From the NCBI GenBank assembly GCA_030634585.1, contig DAOWAM010000014.1, positions 1 through 10,787 on the forward strand: a stretch of DNA of 10,787 nt, given 5' to 3'. The notes under the pieces were generated by a model, which had not been told where the DNA came from, ran no database searches, and saw only the letters and a program-made list of their open reading frames with translations. Each line of letters starts with the position of its first letter. Position 1 is the stretch's first letter. Below are positions 1-6,726 of the stretch, one piece after another. Source of the stretch: a bacterium (GTDB lineage: Bacteria > Patescibacteriota > Patescibacteriia > UBA2591 > DAOWAM01). Made by a program: the position numbers and the translations under genes.

Positions 1-489
1 GAACAAGATAATAAACAAGAAATTGAAATCTTTCCGTCGGAGAATCAAATCCTTTTTTCTTTTAATCAAATCGAATTTATTTCTCGAACAATCAGTGGAG
101 AATATCCTGATTATCAACAAATTGTTCCAAAAAAGTTTAGTACTACAGCAACAGTCGACATAGCTTCAATAGTTAGATACATTAAAACAGCCGGACTATT
201 TAGTCGAGGAGAAATTAATGATATAAATTTGGAATTCATTCCTCAACATGATAAAATTATTATTTCTTCTTCTGCTAGTCAAATTGGACAAAATCAATCA
301 GAAATACCAGCTAAAATTGAAGGAGAAAAAAATATGGTTACTTTTAATTATCGTTATTTATTAGATAGTTTAAATAATCTAGCCGATGATCAGGCAATAA
401 TAAAAATGATCGATAATAATAATCCGGTAATGATTTGTCCGAAAAAAGAACAACGCTACTTTTCTATTATTATGCCAATTAAACAATAG
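1..489 (+). CDS. dnaN: DNA polymerase III beta subunit (sliding clamp), C-terminal part, cut at the window edge
   Basis: The frame is open from the first base and ends at TAG, giving 162 residues of a protein whose start lies outside the window. DnaN forms a ring dimer around DNA that tethers the replicative polymerase and other partners. The fragment shows clamp signatures: ISGEYPDYQQIVP (fragment residues 31-43), FNYRYLLDSL (115-124), and a C-terminal IIMPI strand (156-160) that in known clamps lies beside the partner-peptide pocket. The family is usually 365-380 residues, so about 40 percent is present, covering the end of domain 2 and domain 3. In many bacteria dnaN sits near dnaA and the origin, but no origin sequence is visible here. 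Downstream is a hairpin and a convergent wall-synthesis gene. The identification is firm; full length and start cannot be seen. Confidence 0.93.
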   Translation, partial: EQDNKQEIEIFPSENQILFSFNQIEFISRTISGEYPDYQQIVPKKFSTTATVDIASIVRYIKTAGLFSRGEINDINLEFIPQHDKIIISSSASQIGQNQSEIPAKIEGEKNMVTFNYRYLLDSLNNLADDQAIIKMIDNNNPVMICPKKEQRYFSIIMPIKQ

Positions 490-556
490 AATTAACGACT
501 TATTTTGTACAACATCTTCAGGAACACGTAAAGAGAATATATTTAATAGATAATTG

Positions 557-587
557 GAAACCAACGAGAGATAATCTCGTTGGTTTC
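557..587. terminator. Hairpin terminator between convergent dnaN and PBP genes
   Basis: A perfect 13-bp stem (arms 557-569 and 575-587, loop GATAA at 570-574) lies 68 bases after the dnaN stop and 35 bases beyond the end of the minus-strand PBP gene. On the plus strand the stem is followed by the T-rich stretch GTTTATACTT. On the minus strand the following bases are less T-rich, so termination of dnaN is the better supported role and bidirectional use is inferred. The rest of the 490-621 interval shows nothing else. Confidence 0.8.
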
Positions 588-621
588 GTTTATACTTAAA
601 ATTAATTTAATTTAGTTTAGT

Positions 622-3405
622 TTATTTAATTTCAATATCAATGAATTCGCTGTTAATTATTTCCTGATTTTGTTTTATGATTTGCGCTGATAATTGATAG
701 TTTCCCATGCTAGGTGAATCAGTCCAAGTGAAATTAATACGTTTATTTAGTGCAGGATTAAAAATAGTACTGATTAATTGTTTTCTTTTGTCCGTTAAAT
801 TATGATAAAAGAATTTTACTTGTTCAATTTTATCTTGCTGAACGGGTAAGGAGAGCGATAAGAGTAAAGGGAAATTTTCTGGATAGATGATCGAATTATT
901 TAACGGACTTAACCATTGAATTAAAGGCTGATGATCAGAAGACATTAAGAAAATATCTTTGCTATCCGTTTGTTGATTTCCAAAATGATCAAAAACTTGA
1001 GCAATTATTTTATGTTTTCCTGATGGTAATCCGCTTAAATTAAGATGACATTGATAAGGTGATTGTTGTATTATATCGGCAAAATGACCGTCAATTAAAC
1101 AAATGATTTGTTTAATTGACGAAGCAGAAGTTAAAACAATATCAACTGCTAATTTGTTCTCTTTAATTTCTGCTTGATCAACCGGTGAAATAATTTTGAT
1201 TTGTGGTTTTAATTCTTCACCTAAAAACGATTTAGGTATTTGTTCTTTTTTTTCACTGAGCCAGCGTTGAACTGCTTCTTCCCAGTGTTGATATTGTGAA
1301 TTTGTGGTGGGATCGGTTGGCTCTGATCCACGCGGATTGTCTTTATTGATAAAATAAAGAATATTATGTATATCGCCATTGGTAGATTGTCCAATTTTCC
1401 CGTTTAAAATTGACTGATTAGTTAATTCTGAATCGGGTAAATTAAACTCTTCAACGGGTTGTTCTAATAAAGCAGATTCCATAAATTTATGCCAAATAGG
1501 AGCAGCAGCAGTTATTCCACCAGCAAGTTCATTCATTGATGCGTTATCATTATTACCAACCCAAACACCACACGCCAAGCTAGGTGTATAACCAACCGTC
1601 CAAGCATCACGACTATCATTAGTTGTGCCAGTTTTGGCGGCAACGGGCCGATTATTTAATGTTAATAAACCACGCGCGCCAAAAATAAAACTACGCGCTG
1701 AATCATCAGATAATACAGAATTAATTTGTCGAGCAATTTGTGGTTCAAGTGCTCTTTGACCGACTTCTTCTTTCCTCTCTTCCAGTATTTGTCCTTGATT
1801 ATTTTCTACACGGAGAATACTAGTAGCAGGTTTATAAATTCCCTCTCGTGCAAAAGCAGCAAAAGCGTTAGTGTGTTCTAATAATTTTATTTCTGCTCCC
1901 CCTAAAACTAAGGATAATCCATATCGACTTGGATCGGTGAGGGTAGTGTAACTAAGTTTTGTAGCCAAGTTTAAAACTATCGGTAATCCGGTGATATAAA
2001 GTGTTTTAACGGAAGCAATATTAAGTGAACCGGCTAATGCTTGACGCATAGTCACTGGACCATATTCTTCGCCAGTATAATTTTGAGGTATATAATCTGC
2101 TTGTCCTGGGGCACCCGATCCAAAATTGGTTTCTGCGTCAAATAAAACAGTGTCTGGTGTGTATCCCTTTTGCCAAGCAGAGGCGTAAATAATAGGTTTA
2201 AAAGATGATCCTGGTTGTCGATTGGCTAAACTAACATTTACTTGACCATCAATTTCCTGATTGAACCAATCGCGAGAACCAACCATTGCCAAGATATCTC
2301 CACTGGGAACATCAATAGCGATTAAAGAAGTATTGGTTGCTTGTAATACATCTTGATTATATTCACTTTGCGCCTGGATAATGTCTTCTGCTGATTTTTG
2401 TTTATCTACGTCTAAAGTAGTAATTATTTTTAATCCCCCTTGTTCAACCAATCTTTGGCCATAGCGATTAGTCAATCGTTCTTTAATATAAGTAACAAAA
2501 TGAGGAGCAATAATTGCTTCTCGACGAGGGATAATTTGTGATAAAATATCAATCTGTTTAGCAGTTTCAGCTTGTTCAGGAGAAATTTGTTTTTCTTTTA
2601 ACATTGAATCAATGATGTAATGTTGTCTAGAAATTAGCTCTTGTTGATGACTTCCGTCGGGCGAATAATAAGTTGGTGCTTTTGGTAAGCTGGCCAATAA
2701 CGCGCTTTCTGCTAAAGTAAGATCTTTAGCTTGTTTATTAAAATAAATTTGCGCGGCTGCTTCAGAACCATAAGCATTTCTACCATAAGGTATTTCATTA
2801 AGATACATCTTTAAAATTTGATCTTTAGTAAATTTATTTTCAATTTGAAAAGCTAATAATAACTCTTTAATTTTACGAATATAACTTTTTTGGGATGTTA
2901 AAACAGCATTCTTAATTAGTTGTTGAGTAATTGTTGATCCTCCTTGTATTTCCCCTCCTTTAATTAAATTGGTCAAAAAAGCGCGTAAAATTCCACGTAA
3001 ATCAAACCCGTGATGATTATAGAAATCCTTATCTTCAGTATTAATAGTTGCCTTAACTAAAAAAGGCGAGATTTCATAAAGTTCTACTAAATAACGGCGT
3101 TGCGCGCCATGAACTTCATAAAGAATTATTTCGCCAGTTCGATCGTATATTTTAGTGCTTTGTTCAATATTTCTTTCTAATAAATGATTTGGATCAGGTA
3201 AGCTTCTAAACGTCCAAATAAAAAAAATAAAAAATACTATGCCACCAACAATAAATAGAGATAGTAGAACAGTAATTAAAGATTTATTTTTTGTTTCTTT
3301 TTCTATTTGTTTAGAGGAATAGCTATTTTTATTAGGGGCGACTAAACCAATAGGTTTAACACGCCAATCTTTTTTAATTTTACGACTCAATTGAGGAATA
3401 GGCAT
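622..3405 (-). CDS. Bifunctional class A penicillin-binding protein (GT51 glycosyltransferase plus transpeptidase) with Ig-like C-terminal domains
   Basis: This 927-residue membrane-anchored enzyme polymerises lipid II into glycan strands and cross-links their peptides on the outer face of the membrane. A basic cytoplasmic tail (1-41) precedes one membrane segment (about 42-64). The GT51 domain carries the catalytic-Glu motif EDKDFYNHHG (E124), GGSTITQQ (155-162) and the KELLLAFQIE helix (180-189). The transpeptidase domain carries SSFK (S400, K403), SLN (460-462) and KTGT (591-594), so both active sites look intact. From about 735 to the end are two beta-rich segments that read as tandem Ig-like domains, like the tails of PBP1C-type enzymes. 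The start is the ATG at 3403-3405, which directly precedes the basic tail; no Shine-Dalgarno motif is visible. It lies 64 bases downstream of the ROK gene without an intervening terminator, so co-transcription is likely. Whether it should be called PBP1A or PBP1C is uncertain. Confidence 0.93.
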   Translation of the reverse strand: MPIPQLSRKIKKDWRVKPIGLVAPNKNSYSSKQIEKETKNKSLITVLLSLFIVGGIVFFIFFIWTFRSLPDPNHLLERNIEQSTKIYDRTGEIILYEVHGAQRRYLVELYEISPFLVKATINTEDKDFYNHHGFDLRGILRAFLTNLIKGGEIQGGSTITQQLIKNAVLTSQKSYIRKIKELLLAFQIENKFTKDQILKMYLNEIPYGRNAYGSEAAAQIYFNKQAKDLTLAESALLASLPKAPTYYSPDGSHQQELISRQHYIIDSMLKEKQISPEQAETAKQIDILSQIIPRREAIIAPHFVTYIKERLTNRYGQRLVEQGGLKIITTLDVDKQKSAEDIIQAQSEYNQDVLQATNTSLIAIDVPSGDILAMVGSRDWFNQEIDGQVNVSLANRQPGSSFKPIIYASAWQKGYTPDTVLFDAETNFGSGAPGQADYIPQNYTGEEYGPVTMRQALAGSLNIASVKTLYITGLPIVLNLATKLSYTTLTDPSRYGLSLVLGGAEIKLLEHTNAFAAFAREGIYKPATSILRVENNQGQILEERKEEVGQRALEPQIARQINSVLSDDSARSFIFGARGLLTLNNRPVAAKTGTTNDSRDAWTVGYTPSLACGVWVGNNDNASMNELAGGITAAAPIWHKFMESALLEQPVEEFNLPDSELTNQSILNGKIGQSTNGDIHNILYFINKDNPRGSEPTDPTTNSQYQHWEEAVQRWLSEKKEQIPKSFLGEELKPQIKIISPVDQAEIKENKLAVDIVLTSASSIKQIICLIDGHFADIIQQSPYQCHLNLSGLPSGKHKIIAQVFDHFGNQQTDSKDIFLMSSDHQPLIQWLSPLNNSIIYPENFPLLLSLSLPVQQDKIEQVKFFYHNLTDKRKQLISTIFNPALNKRINFTWTDSPSMGNYQLSAQIIKQNQEIINSEFIDIEIK

Positions 3406-3469
3406 AAGATGAAAGTGTAAAATGCAAAGTAAATAAATATGATAAAACGAAAGTTTTTTAAATAATAAC

Positions 3470-4345
3470 TTAGTATTTTTTTGTTAAGAGAGATACTCCC
3501 AACAATGTCATTTTGTTTGGCGCTTTTGAACAAACTATTTTAACTTGTTGATAAATTGGTAAAGGAATACTTTGTTTAATTTCCTGAAATATTTTTTTCC
3601 ATGGTAAATCTGTTTGGCTGATTCCTCCGCCCACGATAACAATATCGGGATCAAAACCAAGAATAGCGTTGATGATTCCTAGCTTTAAATAATCATAAAA
3701 CTCTTTTAAACTTGCTTGCGCAATTAATTCTTTTTTCTGAGCACGTTTAATAATTTCTGTTGTAGAAAGCAATTGTTTTTTCTTTTGTAGATATAAATTA
3801 GTTAAACCAGTGCCGGAAAGATAATATTCTAAATGTTTTAGTGAATGATTTCTTTTTATTAAAATATGACCAAGCTCAATTCCATTATGATGACCACGAT
3901 AAACCCGTTTATTAATAACTAAACTACTTCCTAATCCAGTGCCAATTGTTAAACCCAAAACATAATTACTCTGCTTGCCTTGACCATAATAACTTTCTCC
4001 TAAAGTAAAACAATTAGCGTCATTGTCCATAAAAATTGGCAAATGAAATTTTTGTTTCAGTATTTTACCTAGACGAATCGTTTTTTGTAATGATTTTGGA
4101 AAATGAGGACTAAAAAAAACCTCTTTTTTTATTGAATCAACCTGACCGGCGATTGCCAAACAAATTGCGGATAAATCAGGAGAATAATGGCGATCAATTA
4201 TTTTGATAATATGATTTAATGTCATTTGACCGCCCTGATGGCAATTAGTAGAATATTGTTTTTGCCAAATAAGTTTATTGTGTTGGTTAACTAAACCAAT
4301 ATCTATTTTTGTCCCACCAATATCTAAAGCCAAAACATTTTTCAT
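3470..4345 (-). CDS. ROK-family protein (sugar kinase-like), lacking the usual zinc-binding cysteines
   Basis: This 291-residue cytoplasmic protein has the ASKHA ATPase fold of ROK kinases. It shows the N-terminal phosphate loop DIGGTK (8-13), the catalytic-Asp motif DNDAN (107-111, D109 as likely base), the second phosphate motif IGTGLGS (134-140), GIELGH (155-160) and the adenosine motif GGGIS (239-243). Known members phosphorylate glucose, fructose or N-acetylated amino sugars, and some are sugar-responsive repressors. No helix-turn-helix precedes the kinase domain, so an enzyme is more likely than a repressor. The CxCGxxGC zinc motif that normally follows the GxxGH segment is absent: the region reads IKRNHSLKHLEYYLSG (163-178), retaining only H160 and the Glu of the terminal CxE position (E173). 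The substrate cannot be told. Its position before a peptidoglycan synthase makes an amino sugar worth considering, but that is inference. A good promoter lies just upstream. Confidence 0.88.
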   Translation of the reverse strand: MKNVLALDIGGTKIDIGLVNQHNKLIWQKQYSTNCHQGGQMTLNHIIKIIDRHYSPDLSAICLAIAGQVDSIKKEVFFSPHFPKSLQKTIRLGKILKQKFHLPIFMDNDANCFTLGESYYGQGKQSNYVLGLTIGTGLGSSLVINKRVYRGHHNGIELGHILIKRNHSLKHLEYYLSGTGLTNLYLQKKKQLLSTTEIIKRAQKKELIAQASLKEFYDYLKLGIINAILGFDPDIVIVGGGISQTDLPWKKIFQEIKQSIPLPIYQQVKIVCSKAPNKMTLLGVSLLTKKY

Positions 4346-4368
4346 TATTTTTTACTTTATTTACATTC

Positions 4369-4397
4369 ATTTTACCATTTTCTGAGTCGTTAATCAA
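4369..4397 (-). promoter_or_regulatory. Sigma-70-type promoter for the ROK-PBP transcript
   Basis: Read on the minus strand, TTGATT (4392-4397) is followed after exactly 17 bases by TAAAAT (4369-4374). These match 4/6 and 5/6 of the -35 and -10 consensus. The predicted start of transcription, near 4362, leaves a leader of only about 17 bases before the ROK ATG. The rest of the 4346-4481 interval holds only this and the tRNA promoter candidate. Confidence 0.6.
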
Positions 4398-4439
4398 ATT
4401 AAAACTTCTATAAAATACAAAGAGGCAATATAGACAATG

Positions 4440-4471
4440 TTGATAAAAAGAATAATTTATATTAAGATAAT
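4440..4471 (+). promoter_or_regulatory. Candidate promoter for tRNA-Ile
   Basis: TTGATA (4440-4445) is followed after 17 bases by TAAGAT (4463-4468), with an overlapping, better-matching GATAAT at 4466-4471 but a 20-base spacing. Either would start transcription a few bases before the tRNA 5' end at 4482. The region is so AT-rich that chance matches are common, so this is a tentative call. Confidence 0.4.
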
Positions 4472-4481
4472 ATTATAACAG

Positions 4482-4554
4482 GGGCGTGTAGCTCAGTGGT
4501 TAGAGCACCACTCTTATAAAGTGGATGTCGATGGTTCAAGTCCATCCACGCCCA
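4482..4554 (+). tRNA. tRNA-Ile, anticodon UAU (reads AUA)
   Basis: A complete 73-nt cloverleaf is visible. The acceptor stem GGGCGTG (4482-4488) pairs with CACGCCC (4547-4553), with discriminator A at 4554. The D stem is GCTC/GAGC, the anticodon stem CCACT (4508-4512)/AGTGG (4520-4524), and the T stem GATGG (4530-4534)/CCATC (4542-4546) with loop TTCAAGT. The anticodon loop CTTATAA (4513-4519) places TAT at positions 34-36. CCA is not encoded. Most bacteria read AUA with a CAU-anticodon tRNA modified to lysidine by TilS; a direct UAU anticodon is the less common solution. AUA codons are frequent in the neighbouring genes, for example in dnaN. Confidence 0.95.
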
Positions 4555-4579
4555 TTTATTGTTTTATTTATTATAATGT

Positions 4580-4825
4580 ATGTTAAATCTTTTCCTAGGA
4601 TTAGGAATCGTTATTATAGGATTTTTTATTACCATTAAATCAGATTGGATACTAAAGAATCTTGGAGCAACTGCTTGGGCAGAAGATAAACTAGGTATGT
4701 ATGGTGGATCACGGCTTTTATATCAAATGTTAGGCGTTATGATTATTTTGTTAGGATTTACGATAATGTTTAGTCTATGGCAAGGAATGGCGTTGTCAGC
4801 GAGCCGTATTTTTATGAGAGATTAA
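4580..4825 (+). CDS. Small two-helix membrane protein of unknown function
   Basis: The 81-residue product has two hydrophobic segments (about 2-19 and 45-69). They are joined by a polar linker with the pattern KSDWILKNLG (20-29), AWAEDKLG (32-39) and GGSRLLYQMLG (42-52). I recall short proteins with this K-S-D-W, W-A-E and GGSRL pattern in Candidate Phyla Radiation genomes, where they are annotated as hypothetical; no function is established that I can name. The start ATG lies only 25 bases after the tRNA-Ile gene with no Shine-Dalgarno motif, so it may be expressed by read-through from the tRNA promoter. It converges on the minus-strand tRNA-Leu gene, 21 bases away. A small scaffold or regulator in the membrane is possible, but nothing in the sequence decides this. 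Confidence 0.75.
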   Translation: MLNLFLGLGIVIIGFFITIKSDWILKNLGATAWAEDKLGMYGGSRLLYQMLGVMIILLGFTIMFSLWQGMALSASRIFMRD

Positions 4826-4846
4826 AATATTATAAAAAACAAAAAA

Positions 4847-4930
4847 TGCCGAGGGGGAGACTTGAACTCCCAAGAGATTGCTCTCACTAGGTCCTAAACC
4901 TAGCGTGTTTACCAATTTCACCACCTCGGC
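4847..4930 (-). tRNA. tRNA-Leu, anticodon UAG (reads CUN)
   Basis: The minus strand folds into an 84-nt class II tRNA. The acceptor stem GCCGAGG (from 4930) pairs with CCTCGGC, with discriminator A at 4847. The anticodon stem CTAGG/CCTAG encloses loop TTTAGGA with TAG at positions 34-36. A long variable arm contains the stem GAGA/TCTC around GCAA, and the T stem is GGGAG/CTCCC with loop TTCAAGT. The long variable arm and A73 are standard leucine features. CCA is not encoded. The 3' end runs directly into two T6 runs separated by one G, which probably helps end transcription before the convergent small membrane-protein gene. Confidence 0.95.
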
Positions 4931-4938
4931 GTATTTTT

Positions 4939-4967
4939 ATAATAGACAGAAAATTTTAATTAGTCAA
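4939..4967 (-). promoter_or_regulatory. Strong sigma-70-type promoter of tRNA-Leu
   Basis: On the minus strand TTGACT (4962-4967) is followed after exactly 17 bases by TATTAT (4939-4944), each matching 5/6 of consensus. The -10 box ends 8 bases before the tRNA 5' end, so transcription would start at or next to the mature tRNA. The plus strand of the same stretch contains a perfect TATAAT (4938-4943) that could serve rnhB, but no convincing -35 box accompanies it. Confidence 0.72.
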
Positions 4968-4985
4968 TTATATTTTGTTAATCCG

Positions 4986-5645
4986 ATGACACTTAATTTA
5001 CAAGCAGAAAATCAATTAAAACAGCAAGGTTATCAATACATCGCTGGTTTAGACGAAGTGGGACGTGGTTCTTGGGCGGGACCATTAGTTGCTGCTGCGA
5101 TAATTTTTGACCCACAAAAAAAATACATAACCCAACTATGGAAGAAAATTAATAGTTCAAAAAGAATAACTGCTCGACAAAGAAATCTGCTTTCTTCAAT
5201 GATCATTAAACAAGCAATGAGTTACGGAATCGGCATAATTAGTGAAAAAGAAATTGATCAAATAGGATTAGGACCAGCTAATCAATTAGTAATGATTAGA
5301 GCAATACAACATTTATCGGTTCAACCAGATTATTTATTAATTGATGGTCAAATTAAATTAGCACAAATAAACTTGGCTAAACAATCAATTATTAAAGGTG
5401 ACGAAAAAATCTTATCTATTGCTGCCGCTTCAATCGTGGCCAAAGTTTGGCGTGATCATTGGATGGTTACCGTGGCACATCAACATTATCCCCAGTACTT
5501 ATTTGATCACCATAAAGGCTATGGAACAAAGAAACATCTGGAATTGATTAAACAATACGGTGTCTGTCCCTTACATCGTCGTAGTTTTAAACCAATCCGA
5601 CAGTTAGTGAACAATAAATCATTTGGGAAAGAATCAAGTTTTTGA
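4986..5645 (+). CDS. rnhB: Ribonuclease HII
   Basis: RNase HII cuts the RNA strand of RNA/DNA hybrids and nicks at single ribonucleotides misincorporated in DNA. With the start chosen here the protein has 219 residues, normal for the family. It opens with the active-site motif GLDEVGRG (21-28, D23 and E24); the other two metal-binding acidic residues fit D120 in LLIDG and D139 in KGD. The conserved helix AAASIVAKVWRD (146-157) and the GYGTKKH segment of the substrate-contacting region are also present. The frame is open back to 4878, but that start would add 36 residues overlapping the tRNA-Leu gene and its promoter, and the extension resembles nothing in the family. No Shine-Dalgarno motif precedes the ATG. 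It ends in TGA. The separate promoter at 5652 suggests that the next gene is independently expressed. Confidence 0.93.
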   Translation: MTLNLQAENQLKQQGYQYIAGLDEVGRGSWAGPLVAAAIIFDPQKKYITQLWKKINSSKRITARQRNLLSSMIIKQAMSYGIGIISEKEIDQIGLGPANQLVMIRAIQHLSVQPDYLLIDGQIKLAQINLAKQSIIKGDEKILSIAAASIVAKVWRDHWMVTVAHQHYPQYLFDHHKGYGTKKHLELIKQYGVCPLHRRSFKPIRQLVNNKSFGKESSF

Positions 5646-5651
5646 TTTTGA

Positions 5652-5680
5652 TTGACCTAAATTATTTTTATTATTATAAT
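5652..5680 (+). promoter_or_regulatory. Near-consensus promoter for the methyltransferase gene
   Basis: TTGACC (5652-5657, 5/6 match) is followed after exactly 17 bases by a perfect TATAAT (5675-5680). Transcription would start near 5687, giving a leader of about 19 bases before the ATG at 5706. The -10 box lies inside a perfect 28-base palindrome (5663-5690). Confidence 0.7.
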
Positions 5681-5690
5681 AATAAAAATA
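5663..5690. repeat. Perfect 28-bp A/T palindrome covering the -10 region
   Basis: The 28 bases are identical to their own reverse complement, with the centre between 5676 and 5677. The palindrome begins 17 bases after the rnhB stop, covers most of the promoter spacer and the -10 box, and reaches the likely transcription start. It could be an operator for a dimeric regulator, a weak hairpin ending rnhB transcription, or a chance product of A/T-only sequence. Confidence 0.6.
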
Positions 5691-5705
5691 TAACAATTTA
5701 ATTAT

Positions 5706-6275
5706 ATGACATTATCTAATTATAAAATTCCAGGAGGAGACCAATTATTAAATCCTTATAAGATTTTATCAAAAATTGAGATAACAGAGGGAATGAGAGT
5801 ATCTGACCTAGGTTGTGGCGCGCGTGGACCATTTTCTTTACAGGCGGCAAAAATGGTTGGCGATGGAGGAATAGTTTATGCGGTGGATGTTATGAAGTCA
5901 GCGCTACAAAGTTTAAATACAACGGCCCAAATGCGAGGGATAAATAATGTAAAAACGATTTGGGCAGATTTAGATGTAGTCGGATCAACAAAGATTAAAG
6001 AAAATAGTATAGATTTAGTAATGGTAATTAATATTTTATTTCAACTGAGAGAAAAAGCAGCGGTTATTAAAGAAGCTTATCGTATTAGTAAACCGGGTGG
6101 AAAAATATTGATCGTTGATTGGAAAAAAACAAATATTCCTTTTGGTCCATCAGTTGATTTACGAATTTTTCCAAGTAAAATTAAACAAGCTGGACAACAA
6201 CTTGATTTAATTTTGGAACAAGAGTTTAACGCGGGACCTTATCATTTTGGATTATTGTTTTCTCAAAAAGAATAA
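5706..6275 (+). CDS. Class I SAM-dependent methyltransferase (UbiE-like/Methyltransf_11 type), substrate unknown
   Basis: The 189-residue protein has the Rossmann-like methyltransferase core. Motif I is VSDLGCGARG (32-41), which binds S-adenosylmethionine. The acidic end of strand 2 is VDV (60-62, D61 contacting the ribose), SIDLVMVINILFQ (101-113) is motif III, and RISKPGGKILIVDW (126-139) is the motif before strand 5. A short N-terminal segment (about 1-25, LLNPYKILSKIEI) precedes the core as in many small methyltransferases. The region after 140 is short, so little is present to specify a substrate. No quinone or lipid biosynthesis gene lies nearby, so UbiE function should not be inferred. 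It has its own good promoter. Gene start: the ATG fits the predicted short leader, with no Shine-Dalgarno motif. Confidence 0.85.
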   Translation: MTLSNYKIPGGDQLLNPYKILSKIEITEGMRVSDLGCGARGPFSLQAAKMVGDGGIVYAVDVMKSALQSLNTTAQMRGINNVKTIWADLDVVGSTKIKENSIDLVMVINILFQLREKAAVIKEAYRISKPGGKILIVDWKKTNIPFGPSVDLRIFPSKIKQAGQQLDLILEQEFNAGPYHFGLLFSQKE

Positions 6276-6308
6276 TCTTTTAGATACAATCTAATTTAAA
6301 TAACAACG

Positions 6309-6722
6309 ATGTTTAATTTTAAACAATTTTTTAATTTAAGATATTTGTTTATTTCGCCTTTATCTGGGCTCAGTTCGCTATATTTGAAATTAGTTTTCGT
6401 TTTAGCATTTATTCTATTGGCAGGAGGAATAATTATTTTAATTTGGCGAAAAGCAAATAAAAAAAGGTTAACTCGCTTAGTGTTGGATAGAATAGTTTCT
6501 TTTTCTTTTGTTTTAGGATTTACTAATTTATTTCTGATTTTTGCGCGTCAGGAAAATCTAATTTTTTTTAAATTTAGATTTTGGTGGATAATTTATTTTG
6601 GTGGTGGATTTGTCTGGCTGTTTTTTATTGTTCGTTATTGGTTGGTGGTACTTCCACAAGAAAGAAAAAAACAACTTGCCAAAGAAAAATTTGAACAATA
6701 TTTTTCTAGATCAAAAAAATAA
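6309..6722 (+). CDS. Three-helix membrane protein of unknown function
   Basis: The 137-residue product has three hydrophobic segments (about 27-46, 61-79 and 91-114). A basic loop (KANKKR, 48-53) lies between the first two, and the tail is strongly charged (118-137, rich in Lys and Glu). The basic loop and tail suggest that both are cytoplasmic. I recall proteins of this layout, ending in a charged K/E tail with FExY near the C-terminus, in Candidate Phyla Radiation genomes, but know no function. It follows the methyltransferase by 33 bases, and its stop lies 4 bases before the yraN start, so it is very likely co-transcribed and perhaps translationally coupled with yraN. No Shine-Dalgarno motif precedes the ATG. 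Confidence 0.75.
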   Translation: MFNFKQFFNLRYLFISPLSGLSSLYLKLVFVLAFILLAGGIIILIWRKANKKRLTRLVLDRIVSFSFVLGFTNLFLIFARQENLIFFKFRFWWIIYFGGGFVWLFFIVRYWLVVLPQERKKQLAKEKFEQYFSRSKK

Positions 6723-6726
6723 TTTC

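Noticed and set aside
4878..4985. Upstream extension of RNase HII in the same frame
   Set aside because: It runs through the tRNA-Leu gene and its promoter, and adds 36 residues with no family similarity. The ATG at 4986 gives the normal length.
5643..5645. Possible recoding of TGA as glycine (Gracilibacteria/SR1 code)
   Set aside because: TGA ends rnhB here and yraN at 7087-7089 at natural family lengths, and no conserved gene contains an internal TGA.
6598..6726. Upstream extension of YraN
   Set aside because: It overlaps the end of the three-helix membrane-protein gene and its residues are not part of the UPF0102 family.
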